Of a stretch of 64,000 bases of DNA, positions 44,240 to 52,586 are shown piece after piece. The stretch lies in the NCBI GenBank assembly GCA_045652745.1, contig JAZRUW010000004.1:94189-158188 (forward strand), read 5' to 3'. The notes beneath the pieces are model-generated. The model was not told the DNA's origin, searched no databases, and saw nothing but the letters and a program-made list of their open reading frames with translations. Made by a program: the position numbers and the translations under genes. Source of the stretch: RGIG2041 sp045652745 (lineage in GTDB: Bacteria > Bacillota > Clostridia > UBA1381 > UMGS1253). Position 1 is the first letter of the stretch; each line of letters opens with the position of its first letter.

Positions 44240-44416
44240 TTACTTAAACTTTCTTTTGCGGGCAGCCTCAGACTTCTTCTTACGCTTTACGCTCGGCTTT
44301 TCATAGTGCTCTCTCTTTCTAAGCTCGGTTAAAACGCCGGACTTTGCGCATTGACGCTTAAATCTGCGAAGTGCATTATCTAAAGACTCATTGTCCTTTA
44401 CTCTGATTTCAGACAT
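44240..44416 (-). CDS. rpsU: 30S ribosomal protein S21
   Basis: 58 residues, the normal length: MSEIRVKDNESLDNALRRFK, then KREHYEKPSVKRKKKSEAAR. A basic RNA-binding protein near the 16S rRNA 3' end, influencing initiation. The start is the ATG at 44416 with GGGAG 8 bases upstream. It is the first gene of rpsU-yqeY. Confidence 0.97.
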   Translation of the reverse strand: MSEIRVKDNESLDNALRRFKRQCAKSGVLTELRKREHYEKPSVKRKKKSEAARKRKFK

Positions 44417-44561
44417 TACTTTCACTCCCTTCACTACTATATACATAATAGTGTTTACCTTATCTAAATGGACAAGATATACAAATGTACTACATATTAT
44501 ACTCCAAAACAAGTCCCGCTGTCAATAGGCAATTGTAATTTTTTCATTTGTGAAAAAACAG

Positions 44562-44590
44562 TTGTTTTTTTTTGCGCAAAAGTATAAAAT
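44562..44590 (+). promoter_or_regulatory. Promoter for the glycosyltransferase-ispD-ispF unit
   Basis: TTGTTT (44562-44567), 17 bases, TAAAAT (44585-44590), about 37 bases before the gene. Confidence 0.65.
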
Positions 44591-44627
44591 ATAAGGTAGG
44601 AACACAAAAGAAACGGAGGATTGCGCG

Positions 44628-45749
44628 ATGAACATTTTAATTTTATCCATCAAAGCAGGCATGGGGCATCATAAAACCGGCATGGCCATCAAAGATTACT
44701 TTGAGAGCCGCGGCGCGCGCTGTGAAATGCTCAACACCTTCGACTACATAAATCACGCCCTGTCCGAATCGGTCAATCAGGGGTATCTTCTTTCGACTAA
44801 ATTCACACCGAAGATGTGGGGACGCGTATACCGTCTGGCCGAAAAACGGCAAAAGAGCGACACGACCTTTCTGTCGGATGCCATCAACAAAATCACCACC
44901 GGCAAGCTGCTCAAATACGTGCAGGAATTCAAGCCGGACGCCATTGTGTGCACGCACGTTTTTGCAGCGCAGATTGCGACCTATTTTCGCCGCAAGTGCG
45001 GCATCACCTGTCCGCTCTACGGTATCATCACCGACTTTACGGTACACCCGTTCTGGGAAGATACGGATATAGATTACTATGTAACGGCATCCAGACTGTT
45101 AAATCTGCAGCTCGAAAAGCGCGGACTGGATTCCAAAAAAGCCCTGCCCATCGGCATCCCGATTGAGCCGAAATTCGCCGTGAAGACAGAAAAGCGTGCG
45201 GCAAGAGCGCAACTCGGCATTGCAAACAGACCGACGATTTTGGTGATGATGGGCTCGATGGGTTACGGCAAACTGACCGACAGCCTTGCCGTGCTTGACA
45301 ATATGGATTATGATTTTCAGATTTTGTGCGTCTGTGGCAACAACAAGCAGTTAAAACGCAAAATCGAAAACCAAACATGGAAAAAGACAGTACTGGCACT
45401 CGGCTACGTCAACAATGTAGAACTTTTAATGGATGCGGCGGATGTGCTCATCACCAAGCCGGGCGGCCTGACCACCTCGGAATTTCTTGCCAAGGGATTG
45501 CCGGCCATTGTGCTGAATCCCATTCCGGGTCTTGAGGACAGAAACACGGAATTTTTGTTAAACAACGGACTTGCCATCCGCGTAAGCAAGACATTCCCAA
45601 TTGACGAAGCCGTATATCAGCTGCTGCTGCACAACTGGCGGCTGGACATGCTTTCTCAGGCCACAAAAAACATGGGCAAACCGAATGCGGTTTGCGATTT
45701 ATATGACCATATCGCAGAAAACATGATGCTGAAAATGAAGGAGCGATAA
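44628..45749 (+). CDS. MGDG synthase/UgtP-type glycosyltransferase
   Basis: 373 residues. A GT-B fold of the GT28 family: an N-terminal acceptor domain with LILSIKAGMGHHKTGMAI (the GxGH motif of MGDG synthases) and a C-terminal UDP-sugar domain with ITKPGGLTTSEFLAKGLPAI. Likely makes glycosyl-diacylglycerol for membrane glycolipids or lipoteichoic acid anchors, on the inner membrane face. Only 4 bases separate it from ispD. The precise sugar is unknown. Confidence 0.88.
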   Translation: MNILILSIKAGMGHHKTGMAIKDYFESRGARCEMLNTFDYINHALSESVNQGYLLSTKFTPKMWGRVYRLAEKRQKSDTTFLSDAINKITTGKLLKYVQEFKPDAIVCTHVFAAQIATYFRRKCGITCPLYGIITDFTVHPFWEDTDIDYYVTASRLLNLQLEKRGLDSKKALPIGIPIEPKFAVKTEKRAARAQLGIANRPTILVMMGSMGYGKLTDSLAVLDNMDYDFQILCVCGNNKQLKRKIENQTWKKTVLALGYVNNVELLMDAADVLITKPGGLTTSEFLAKGLPAIVLNPIPGLEDRNTEFLLNNGLAIRVSKTFPIDEAVYQLLLHNWRLDMLSQATKNMGKPNAVCDLYDHIAENMMLKMKER

Positions 45750-45753
45750 ACGT

Positions 45754-46473
45754 ATGGCAAAAAAACCGACCGCCTGTGCGGTGCTTGTTTGTGCCGGAAG
45801 CGGCACACGCATGAAACAAATCAAAAAAAAGGACGGCACAACCGTCAATAAAATCTTTCGCGAAATCGCAGGCGTGCCGATTGTGGCACATACCATACAC
45901 GCTTTTGAACAGACAGATTGCATCGACAGCATCGTTTTGGTCACCCGAAGCGAGGATATTGCCGAGTTATCGGCACTGGTACGCGAATTTGGATTTAAAA
46001 AGGTAAAAAGCATTGTCTGCGGCGGTGCAACAAGGCAGGCCTCCGTTTTAAACGGACTTACTGAAGCCGACAGCGAAATTGTGCTCATTCATGACGGCGC
46101 ACGCGCGCTGGTAACGCCCGCGCTGATTGAGCGCGTATACAACGGTCTTTTAAGCGGCAAAGCCGCAGGTGTGACCGTCGCCGTGAAAGTGAAAGACTCG
46201 CTAAAACGCGCAGATGCGGACGGCATCGTAAAAGAAAGCGTGCCGCGCGAGGATTTGTATAATATCCAGACACCGCAAGGCTTTTACACCGAAGACATTC
46301 TTGCCTTTCATAAAAAAGCGGCCGCGGACGGCTATGCCGGCACAGACGACTGCATGGTAGCCGAATACTGCGGCGGCAAAATCCTGCTTGTCGAGGGCGA
46401 CTACACCAACATAAAAATTACAACAGAGGAAGATATGGATTACGCAGAGTTCCTCATTGCAAAGGAGAAATAA
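45754..46473 (+). CDS. ispD: MEP cytidylyltransferase IspD
   Basis: 239 residues. The nucleotidyltransferase signature VLVCAGSGTRMKQ, VLIHDGARALVTPALIERV, the QTPQGF motif and the substrate region are present. It converts MEP to CDP-ME in the non-mevalonate isoprenoid pathway. It is followed 2 bases later by ispF. Confidence 0.96.
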   Translation: MAKKPTACAVLVCAGSGTRMKQIKKKDGTTVNKIFREIAGVPIVAHTIHAFEQTDCIDSIVLVTRSEDIAELSALVREFGFKKVKSIVCGGATRQASVLNGLTEADSEIVLIHDGARALVTPALIERVYNGLLSGKAAGVTVAVKVKDSLKRADADGIVKESVPREDLYNIQTPQGFYTEDILAFHKKAAADGYAGTDDCMVAEYCGGKILLVEGDYTNIKITTEEDMDYAEFLIAKEK

Positions 46474-46475
46474 GT

Positions 46476-46970
46476 ATGATGCGCATCGGACACGGTTATG
46501 ACGTACACCGCCTCGTCGAAGGCAGAGACCTCATTTTAGGCGGCGTAAAAATCCCATATGAATTGGGACTTTTGGGACATTCGGATGCAGATGTATGCGT
46601 GCACGCACTGATGGATGCCATCTTAGGTGCAGCGGCGCTCGGCGATATCGGACAGCATTTTCCGGATACGGACGAAAAATATAAGGGCGCGGACAGTTTA
46701 GAGCTTCTGCGCGAAGTTTGTGAACTGGTAGAAGACCTCGGCTATGCGTTGGTCAATGCAGACATCACCATCATCGCACAAAAGCCGAAACTTGCACCCT
46801 ACATAGCAGAAATGCGCGAAAACATCGCCGATGTTTGCGGTGCGGACATTTGTGACATCAACGTAAAAGCCACAACCACCGAAAAACTCGGCTTTGAGGG
46901 GCGAGGCGAGGGCATCAGCACACATGCCGTAGTGCTTTTAAGCAAAGCTGAATTGCCGATAGAGGATTGA
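46476..46970 (+). CDS. ispF: MECDP synthase IspF
   Basis: 164 residues, full length. The metal site is IGHGYDVHRL; GHSDADVCVHALMDAILGAA and the C-terminal TTEKLGFEGRGEG motif are also present. It cyclises CDP-ME-2-phosphate. The start has AAAGGAG 8 bases upstream. The pair ispD-ispF is a common arrangement. Confidence 0.97.
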   Translation: MMRIGHGYDVHRLVEGRDLILGGVKIPYELGLLGHSDADVCVHALMDAILGAAALGDIGQHFPDTDEKYKGADSLELLREVCELVEDLGYALVNADITIIAQKPKLAPYIAEMRENIADVCGADICDINVKATTTEKLGFEGRGEGISTHAVVLLSKAELPIED

Positions 46971-47270
46971 GGGGAAATACACATTAAAAAAGCATTGCGA
47001 AGGCCACTACCGGATAAGGAAGTTTTGCACTAAAACATTCTTTCCGTGTCCGTAAAATGCTTCTCTATGATTTAATGCCAATGTTTTTTAGCGATATACT
47101 CGCTCTCGCTCGTGCGATATATTTGTTTCACAAATTCGATATAACTTCACTTCGTTTCGTTGCGATATGATATAAATTCCTTATTCTCGTCCCGAAGGGA
47201 CATATCGCATTACGAAGTAATATATCGCACCGAAGGTATATCGCAAATTCCGCAAGGAATTTATATCGCT
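46971..47270. repeat. Gene-free stretch of short palindromic ATATCG repeats
   Basis: 300 bases without a gene. From about 47090 to 47270 it is built of small units joined by GATATA/TATATCGC: CTCGCTCTCGCTCGTGCGATATA, TTGTTTCACAAATTCGATATAA, CTTCACTTCGTTTCG, TTCTCGTCCCGAAGGGACATATCG, CATTACGAAGTAATATATCGC, ACCGAAGGTATATCGC, and AAATTCCGCAAGGAATTTATATCGC. Each unit is a mini-hairpin of 4-9 bp. It lies just beyond the tRNA cluster terminator. Confidence 0.7.
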
Positions 47271-47310
47271 GAAAAAAAGACAGATTTCTTAAGAAATCTG
47301 TCTTTTTTTC
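47271..47310. terminator. Perfect palindromic terminator of the tRNA operon
   Basis: A 40-base perfect palindrome centred on CTTAAG (stem GACAGATTTCTT/AAGAAATCTGTC) with runs of A and T at the ends. It ends directly at the CCA of tRNA-Cys. Confidence 0.9.
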
Positions 47311-47385
47311 TGGAGGTACCACCCGGATTTGAACCGGGGAATAAAGGTGTTGCAGACCTTTGCCTTACCACTTGGCCATGGTACC
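47311..47385 (-). tRNA. tRNA-Cys (GCA)
   Basis: Minus strand cloverleaf: acceptor GGTACCA/TGGTACC, anticodon loop CTGCAAC (GCA), T-loop GGTTCAAATCC, discriminator T, CCA encoded. Last gene of the five-tRNA operon. Confidence 0.95.
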
Positions 47386-47452
47386 ATATAAAATTATATT
47401 TTTTAATACAAAAGGTGCAATCACAATTGTGTGCACCTTCTGTAGTAAAAAT

Positions 47453-47527
47453 TGGAGCGGAAGACGAGATTCGAACTCGCGACGTTCACCTTGGCAAGGT
47501 GACGCTCTACCACTGAGCCACTCCCGC
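47453..47527 (-). tRNA. tRNA-Gly (GCC)
   Basis: Acceptor GCGGGAG/CTTCCGC (one G-T pair), anticodon loop TTGCCAA (GCC), T-loop AGTTCGAATCT, discriminator T and encoded CCA. Confidence 0.95.
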
Positions 47528-47532
47528 AGATA

Positions 47533-47608
47533 TGGTGCCTCCGGACGGAATCGAACCATCGACACAGGGATTTTCAGTCCCTTGCTCTACCGACTGAGCT
47601 ACAGAGGC
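47533..47608 (-). tRNA. tRNA-Phe (GAA)
   Basis: Acceptor GCCTCTG/CGGAGGC, anticodon loop CTGAAAA (GAA), T-loop GGTTCGATTCC, discriminator A and encoded CCA. Confidence 0.95.
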
Positions 47609-47655
47609 GTCTGTTGTGACGCATATACACCACAGCTTCCTTTATAAAAAGGAAT

Positions 47656-47732
47656 TGGCGACCCGGAAGGGGCTCGAACCCTCGACCTCCAGCGTGACAG
47701 GCTGGCGTTCTAACCAACTGAACTACCGGGCC
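47656..47732 (-). tRNA. tRNA-Asp (GTC)
   Basis: Acceptor GGCCCGG/CCGGGTC, anticodon loop CTGTCAC (GTC), T-loop GGTTCGAGCC, discriminator G and encoded CCA. Confidence 0.95.
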
Positions 47733-47738
47733 AAATTA

Positions 47739-47814
47739 TGGTGGGAGTTACAGGGCTCGAACCTGTGACCCTCTGCTTGTAAGGCAGATGCTCTCCCAGC
47801 TGAGCTAAACTCCC
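47739..47814 (-). tRNA. tRNA-Val (TAC)
   Basis: Acceptor GGGAGTT/AACTCCC, anticodon loop CTTACAA (TAC), T-loop GGTTCGAGCC, discriminator A and encoded CCA. First gene of the tRNA operon. Confidence 0.95.
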
Positions 47815-47844
47815 GCACCAGTCGCTTCGCAAGCGACGGGTTTT

Positions 47845-47873
47845 ATTATACAAGATGTTTTTTGACTTGTCAA
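47845..47873 (-). promoter_or_regulatory. Perfect consensus promoter of the tRNA operon
   Basis: Minus strand: TTGACA (47868-47873), 17 bases, TATAAT (47845-47850). Both boxes match the sigma-A consensus exactly, as expected for stable RNA. A hairpin GTCGCTTGCGAAGCGAC (47821-47837) lies in the leader, probably aiding processing. Confidence 0.95.
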
Positions 47874-47901
47874 GACTTTTTTTATATTTTTTTAAATTTT
47901 T

Positions 47902-48789
47902 TTATTTTTGCGTCAGGCGCGCATAAAGTGCCTCTAAATCTTCACGCGAAAAATTGTAGATATTATCGCAGAATTGGCAGGTCACTTCCGCCTTGCCCTG
48001 TTCGTCAATGAGCGCACGAAGTTCTTCTTTGCCCATGCCCAAAAGCGCGCTGGCTACACGCTCACGCGTGCAGTCGCACACATATTCCGGCTTCGTTTCG
48101 TTTTGGTACATAAACATATCAATGCCCTCGGTGACGGTGAGCAAAATGTCTTCGGGGCTCATACCCTCGGAAAGCATTGTCGTCATCGGCGGCAGTTTTT
48201 TTATGTTTTCTTCCAGCAACACTGCATCGGCATCTGTTGCATCCGGCATCAGCTGTAAAATAAAGCCGCCGGCGTTAATCACCGAGCCGTCCGTATCGAC
48301 GAGCACACCGAGTGCACAGGCGCTCGGCACCTGCTCGGAGGTTGCAAAATACGCTGTAATGTCCTCGGCAATTTCGCCCGAAACCAACTCAAGCTGTGCC
48401 GAATACGGCTCTTTCATGCCCAAATCGCACACAACCGAGAGCGTACCTTGACCAACCGCGCCGCCGACATTTAATTTGCCGGGTGCCTTCGAGGGAAGCT
48501 CTACGGTCGGGTTTTCCACGTAGCCTTTTACGCGCCCCTGCGAATCTGCGGTTACAATGACCTTGCCCAACGGGCCGTCACCTGCCACACGCAAAGTCAG
48601 GCGGTCATTTTCGCCCTTCATCATATCGCCCATCATCGCGCCGGCGGTTAAAAGTCTGCCTAGCGCGGCGGTAGCAATCGGGTATGTTTTATGAATTTGT
48701 TGTGCGCGGCGCACCGTCTCGGTCGTTTCCGCAACGAAAATACGGATGCCGCCCGTGGCGGATATGCCGCGAAGTATTGTGTCTGCCAT
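47902..48789 (-). CDS. hslO: Hsp33 redox-regulated chaperone
   Basis: 295 residues, full length. The C-terminal redox switch has the four zinc cysteines as CDC (about 238-240) and CQFC (about 270-273). The core has GVLVDTDGSVINAGGFILQLMPD. It becomes an active holdase on oxidative unfolding, relevant for an oxygen-sensitive anaerobe. Ends 88 bases before the tRNA operon. Confidence 0.96.
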   Translation of the reverse strand: MADTILRGISATGGIRIFVAETTETVRRAQQIHKTYPIATAALGRLLTAGAMMGDMMKGENDRLTLRVAGDGPLGKVIVTADSQGRVKGYVENPTVELPSKAPGKLNVGGAVGQGTLSVVCDLGMKEPYSAQLELVSGEIAEDITAYFATSEQVPSACALGVLVDTDGSVINAGGFILQLMPDATDADAVLLEENIKKLPPMTTMLSEGMSPEDILLTVTEGIDMFMYQNETKPEYVCDCTRERVASALLGMGKEELRALIDEQGKAEVTCQFCDNIYNFSREDLEALYARLTQK

Positions 48790-48805
48790 GTTGTTTTATC
48801 TTCCT

Positions 48806-49675
48806 TTATAATTTACTCGTAATCTCTTTTAAATATGCAGCAAATCTGTCTTTTAAATCCGCACGGTCGAGCGCATATTCCACCATCGCTTCCAGATAAC
48901 CCATACGGTCACCCACATCGTAGCGACGGCCGACAAAATCGTACGCATAAATCGGCTGCTGTTTGCCCAAAAGTTCAATGGCATCCGTCAGTTGAATTTC
49001 GCCGCCTTTGCCGCGCGGTGTGCGCTCAATGCATTCAAAAATTTCCGGCGTGAGTATGTATCTGCCGAGCACCGCAATATCGCTCGGCGCTTCTTCCGGC
49101 TTCGGCTTTTCCACCATATCGTGTACGCGATATGTACGCTCGCCCTCCGGCGTAGCATCAATTGCGCCGTACTTGCAAATATGCTCATGCGGCACGGTCT
49201 GCACACCGAGCACGCTTGCCTGCTTTTCGTTAAAAACTTCTATCATCTGCGCAAGGCACGGCTTTTCCGCTTTCACAATATCGTCACCGAGCAAAACCGC
49301 AAACGGGTCGTTGCCGACAAAGGTTTTTGCGCAGTACACCGCATGGCCGAGACCGAGTGCCTCTCTTTGGCGCACATAGTGGATATTCGCCATCTCGGAA
49401 ATATCCTGTACCACCTTCAAAAAGTCGGTCTTACCGCTCTTTTCGAGTTCGGTTTCCAGTTCGTACGCCTTGTCAAAGTGGTCTTCGACCGAGCGCTTGG
49501 TGCGCCCCGTAACAATAATGATATCCTCAATGCCGCTCTTGACGGCTTCTTCTACTATATACTGGATGGTCGGCGTGTCTACAATCGGGAGCATTTCCTT
49601 CGGCATCGCCTTGGTCGCCGGCAAAAATCTCGTACCGAGCCCTGCCGCCGGAATGACTGCTTTTTTCACTTTCAC
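48806..49675 (-). CDS. galU: UTP-glucose-1-phosphate uridylyltransferase
   Basis: 289 residues from the GTG at 49675, which gives the family start MKVKKAVIPAAGLGTRFLPA and lies 9 bases from AGGAG; an ATG three codons earlier abuts the ribosome site. Signature TKAMPKEMLPIVDTPTIQYI, and VEKPKPEEAPSDIAVLGRYI downstream. It makes UDP-glucose for glycolipids and cell-wall polymers, possibly feeding the GT28 glycosyltransferase at 44628-45749. Confidence 0.96.
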   Translation of the reverse strand: MKVKKAVIPAAGLGTRFLPATKAMPKEMLPIVDTPTIQYIVEEAVKSGIEDIIIVTGRTKRSVEDHFDKAYELETELEKSGKTDFLKVVQDISEMANIHYVRQREALGLGHAVYCAKTFVGNDPFAVLLGDDIVKAEKPCLAQMIEVFNEKQASVLGVQTVPHEHICKYGAIDATPEGERTYRVHDMVEKPKPEEAPSDIAVLGRYILTPEIFECIERTPRGKGGEIQLTDAIELLGKQQPIYAYDFVGRRYDVGDRMGYLEAMVEYALDRADLKDRFAAYLKEITSKL

Positions 49676-49717
49676 AACTACCATCTCCTGTTTACTTAAT
49701 TTAATTTCTTCAATTTC

Positions 49718-49746
49718 ATTTTATCAACTTTTTATATATTTGTAAA
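49718..49746 (-). promoter_or_regulatory. Promoter for galU-hslO
   Basis: Minus strand: TTTACA (49741-49746), 17 bases, TAAAAT (49718-49723). Confidence 0.7.
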
Positions 49747-49762
49747 CAATTTTTGAAAATAT

Positions 49763-49791
49763 TTGTATTTATCGGCAATTTGTGGTACACT
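49763..49791 (+). promoter_or_regulatory. Promoter for the M18 aminopeptidase
   Basis: TTGTAT (49763-49768), 17 bases, TACACT (49786-49791). It stands back-to-back with the galU promoter. Confidence 0.6.
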
Positions 49792-49819
49792 AAGAAAAGT
49801 AAAGAAAGGGGACTTTCCT

Positions 49820-51232
49820 ATGACAGATAAAGAACTTTTTGAAAAATTAAGTTATACGGTAAAGCATGCCAACAAGGTAGCGGACGATACACTCAAAAAA
49901 GAGACGTTTGACTATTGCGAAGGCTACAAAGACTTTTTAAATCAGGCCAAAACCGAGCGTGAAGCGGTTTGTGTAACCGAAAAGATTGCACAGAAAAACG
50001 GTTTTTGCGCCCTCGGCGATATGAGCGTACTCAAGCCGGGCGATAAAGTATACGCTTCCAACGGCGGCAAGGGCATTTTACTTGCCATCATCGGTAAGGA
50101 AGATATTTTGGAGGGTGTAAACCTCGTCGGTGCACACTTAGATGCGCCGCGCCTCGATTTAAAGCCGCGCCCGCTCTTTGAAGACAGCGACATGGCATGG
50201 CTGAAAACCCAATACTACGGCGGCATTAAAAAATACCAGTGGCTCGCACTGCCGCTGGCGATGCACGGCACCGTTTGTAAAACGGACGGCACAAGCGTAA
50301 ACATCTGCATCGGCGAAGACGCAGGCGATCCGGTATTTACCATCACCGACCTTCTGCCGCATCTGTCGCAGGACCAGATGCAAAAGGTGCTTGCAAAAGC
50401 GTTTGATGCAGACAGCTTCCATATTCTGCTCGGTTCGATGCCGAAGGGCGATGACGAGATAAAAGAAAAGGTAAAATTCAATGTTCTGTCGATGCTTTAT
50501 GAAAAATACGGCATCACGGAAGAGGATTTTACGAGCGCAGAAATCGAATTCGTACCTGCCGGCGCGGCAAGAGATATCGGCCTCGACCGCGGCATGGTCG
50601 GCGGTTACGGTCAGGACGACCGCGTATGTGCTTATGCGGCACTGCGCGCCCTTTTAGATTTGCCGAATGTACCGGCAAAGACGGCGATTTGCCTGCTGGT
50701 CGATAAAGAGGAAATCGGCTCGATGGGACGCACGGGCATGAAATCACGCTTTTTTGAACTGCAACTCGGTGACATCATTGCCAAGCTCATCGGCGGTTGC
50801 AACATTGATATATTAAATAAGGTGCTGTTTGCCTCCGAATGTCTGTCCGCAGATGTCGGCGCGGCCTACGACCCGCAGCATCCGGAAGTGCATGACCGCT
50901 CCAATGCGGCCTTTGCCGGCAAGGGCGTGAATGTATGCAAATACACCGGCGGGCGCGGCAAGTCGGACTCCAGCGATGCAAGCGCAGAATTTACCGCAAA
51001 AATACGCCGTCTGTTTAACGAAAACGGCGTGCTGTGGCAAAACGGCGAGCTCGGCAAGGTCGATGTTGGCGGCGGCGGTACAATTGCGCAGTATGTGGCA
51101 AACCTCGGCCTGAATGTCATCGACTGCGGCACGGCGCTTTTGTGTATGCATGCACCGTTTGAAATCGCCAACAAATTTGACTGCTATATGACGTACAAGG
51201 CATACAAAGTATTTTTTGAAAATTTGAAATAA
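49820..51232 (+). CDS. M18 family aspartyl aminopeptidase-like metallopeptidase
   Basis: 470 residues from the ATG at 49820 (AAAGGGGA upstream). Two-zinc site residues are in VGAHLDAPRLDLKPRPL (His, Asp), LLVDKEEIGSMG (Glu-Glu) and SADVGAAYDPQHPEVHD, with the last His in LLCMHAPFEI. These enzymes form large tetrahedral particles that trim N-terminal residues from peptides in the cytoplasm. No signal peptide. Confidence 0.94.
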   Translation: MTDKELFEKLSYTVKHANKVADDTLKKETFDYCEGYKDFLNQAKTEREAVCVTEKIAQKNGFCALGDMSVLKPGDKVYASNGGKGILLAIIGKEDILEGVNLVGAHLDAPRLDLKPRPLFEDSDMAWLKTQYYGGIKKYQWLALPLAMHGTVCKTDGTSVNICIGEDAGDPVFTITDLLPHLSQDQMQKVLAKAFDADSFHILLGSMPKGDDEIKEKVKFNVLSMLYEKYGITEEDFTSAEIEFVPAGAARDIGLDRGMVGGYGQDDRVCAYAALRALLDLPNVPAKTAICLLVDKEEIGSMGRTGMKSRFFELQLGDIIAKLIGGCNIDILNKVLFASECLSADVGAAYDPQHPEVHDRSNAAFAGKGVNVCKYTGGRGKSDSSDASAEFTAKIRRLFNENGVLWQNGELGKVDVGGGGTIAQYVANLGLNVIDCGTALLCMHAPFEIANKFDCYMTYKAYKVFFENLK

Positions 51233-51241
51233 AATGCATAT

Positions 51242-51276
51242 AAAAACGGAGATTGGAAATTCAATCTCCGTTTTTT
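51242..51276. terminator. Terminator after the M18 aminopeptidase
   Basis: AAAAACGGAGATTG, GAAATT loop, CAATCTCCGTTTTTT, 10 bases after the stop. Confidence 0.9.
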
Positions 51277-51497
51277 GTGTAAATTTTTCGCTACGCCCGC
51301 AAATATCGCATAAATGCACGGCAGGAGCAAGCCCCTGCCCTACGGTGTTGGGTTAAATTTTCCTGCAAAACTCCATGGCTGTTTTGCGCTTTTATTGCAT
51401 CACAAAAATTGGGTCTACTACTATCAACTTTTTGGACATAAAAAACGGGCCGTTCGTGAACGGCCCCTACGGTGTTGGTTGTAATTTTTACATTCTC
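51277..51497. repeat. Cluster of modular dispersed repeats
   Basis: Modules in order: CGCCCGCAAATATCGCATAA spacer; palindrome GGCAGGAGCAAGCCCCTGCC with linker CTACGGTGTTGGGTTAAAT; CTGCAAAACTCCATGGCTG with GTTTTGCGC; GGGTCTACTACTATCAAC with TTTTTGGACA; palindrome GGGCCGTTCGTGAACGGCCC with linker CTACGGTGTTGG. The same blocks, in different order, form 56540-56840. Confidence 0.75.
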
Positions 51498-51596
51498 TTA
51501 TGCAAGCTTCAAAGAAGATACGCCCTCACATGCGGAAAGCGCAATCATCAAAGCGCCGATTTCGCTGCCGACCGGCAATGCATCATTTTTTTGAAA
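51498..51596 (-). pseudogene. Short decayed gene end in frame behind ddh
   Basis: After the ddh TAA the same frame stays open for 32 codons to a TAA at 51498-51500, giving FQKNDALPVGSEIGALMIAL then SACEGVSSLKLA. This reads like a genuine protein C-terminus, with GC-rich third positions, but it has no start codon and no ribosome site. Either it is the remnant of a deleted neighbour or, less likely, a read-through extension of Ddh. The source family is not recognised. Confidence 0.45.
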
Positions 51597-52583
51597 TTAC
51601 AGCATCTCTTTTCTTAACTCTTCTGCACGCTTCATCGAAAGGTACGCCGGCGCAATATCAAACACCGTCTTACAGCCACGTGCGCCTTCCGCGCCGAGGC
51701 GGTACGCCGCACGCGCATAAGCCACAATGACCGATGCGGTAAATTCCGGATTGGAGTCAAGCTTTAAGCTGTACTCAATCACATGCTTGTGCTCGCCGTT
51801 TGCACCCGTCTTACCCGTGCGGATGACAAAACCGCCGTGCGGAATACCGCTGTGGTCACGCACAAGCTCTTCCTTTGTAATAAAGTGTACGGTTGTATCG
51901 TAATCTGCAAAGTAATTCGGCATCGTCTTGATTTCTTCTTCAATTCTCGCCTTATCTGCACCGTCCTCGGCCACAACAAAGCACTCACGCAGATGCTTTT
52001 CTCTGGTGGACAGCTGCGGATTTGCACCGCTGCGCACCGCTTCCAGCGCGGCATCTACCGGAATCGTGTACTGCTTGGCATCCAAAACGCCCTCAATACG
52101 GCGGATTGCATCCGAATGCCCCTGGCTTACACCCTTGCCCCAGAATGTGTAGTCCTTGCCGTCCGGCAAAATCGCACTCGCGTAGAGGCGGTTTAAAGAA
52201 AACATACCCGGGTCCCAGCCGACGGAAATGATGCCGACCTTGCCGGATGCTTTTGCAGATGCATCCACCGCCGCAAAATGCTGTGGAATTTTTGCGTGCG
52301 TGTCAAAGCTGTCCACCACATGGAACAGTTTTGCAAGCGCAGGCGTTTGCTCCGGTAAATCCGTTGAACTGCCGCCGCACAAAATCATGACATCAATTTT
52401 ATCTTTCATACTTTCCGCCGCATCCACATGCAAAACCTGCACGCCTTCGCTTAAAATTTTCACGCTCTCCGGATTGCGGCGCGTAAATACCGCCACAAGC
52501 TCCATGTCCGGATTCTGACGGATTGCACATTCTACGCCGCGGCCCAAATTGCCGTAGCCGAAAATACCGATTCTGATTGCCAT
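51597..52583 (-). CDS. ddh: meso-Diaminopimelate dehydrogenase
   Basis: 328 residues, full length. The NADP site is IRIGIFGYGNLGRGVE; LCGGSSTDLPEQTPALAKLF, SVGWDPGMFSLNRLYA and GVSQGHSDAIRRIEGV are family signatures. It makes meso-DAP directly from tetrahydrodipicolinate, bypassing the acylated steps, for peptidoglycan and lysine. It lies 3 bases after the rqcH stop. Confidence 0.96.
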   Translation of the reverse strand: MAIRIGIFGYGNLGRGVECAIRQNPDMELVAVFTRRNPESVKILSEGVQVLHVDAAESMKDKIDVMILCGGSSTDLPEQTPALAKLFHVVDSFDTHAKIPQHFAAVDASAKASGKVGIISVGWDPGMFSLNRLYASAILPDGKDYTFWGKGVSQGHSDAIRRIEGVLDAKQYTIPVDAALEAVRSGANPQLSTREKHLRECFVVAEDGADKARIEEEIKTMPNYFADYDTTVHFITKEELVRDHSGIPHGGFVIRTGKTGANGEHKHVIEYSLKLDSNPEFTASVIVAYARAAYRLGAEGARGCKTVFDIAPAYLSMKRAEELRKEML

Positions 52584-52586
52584 AAT

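Noticed and set aside
47311..47814. tRNA cluster as an integration (att) site
   Set aside because: No integrase, no direct repeat of a tRNA 3' end nearby, and the flanks are housekeeping genes.
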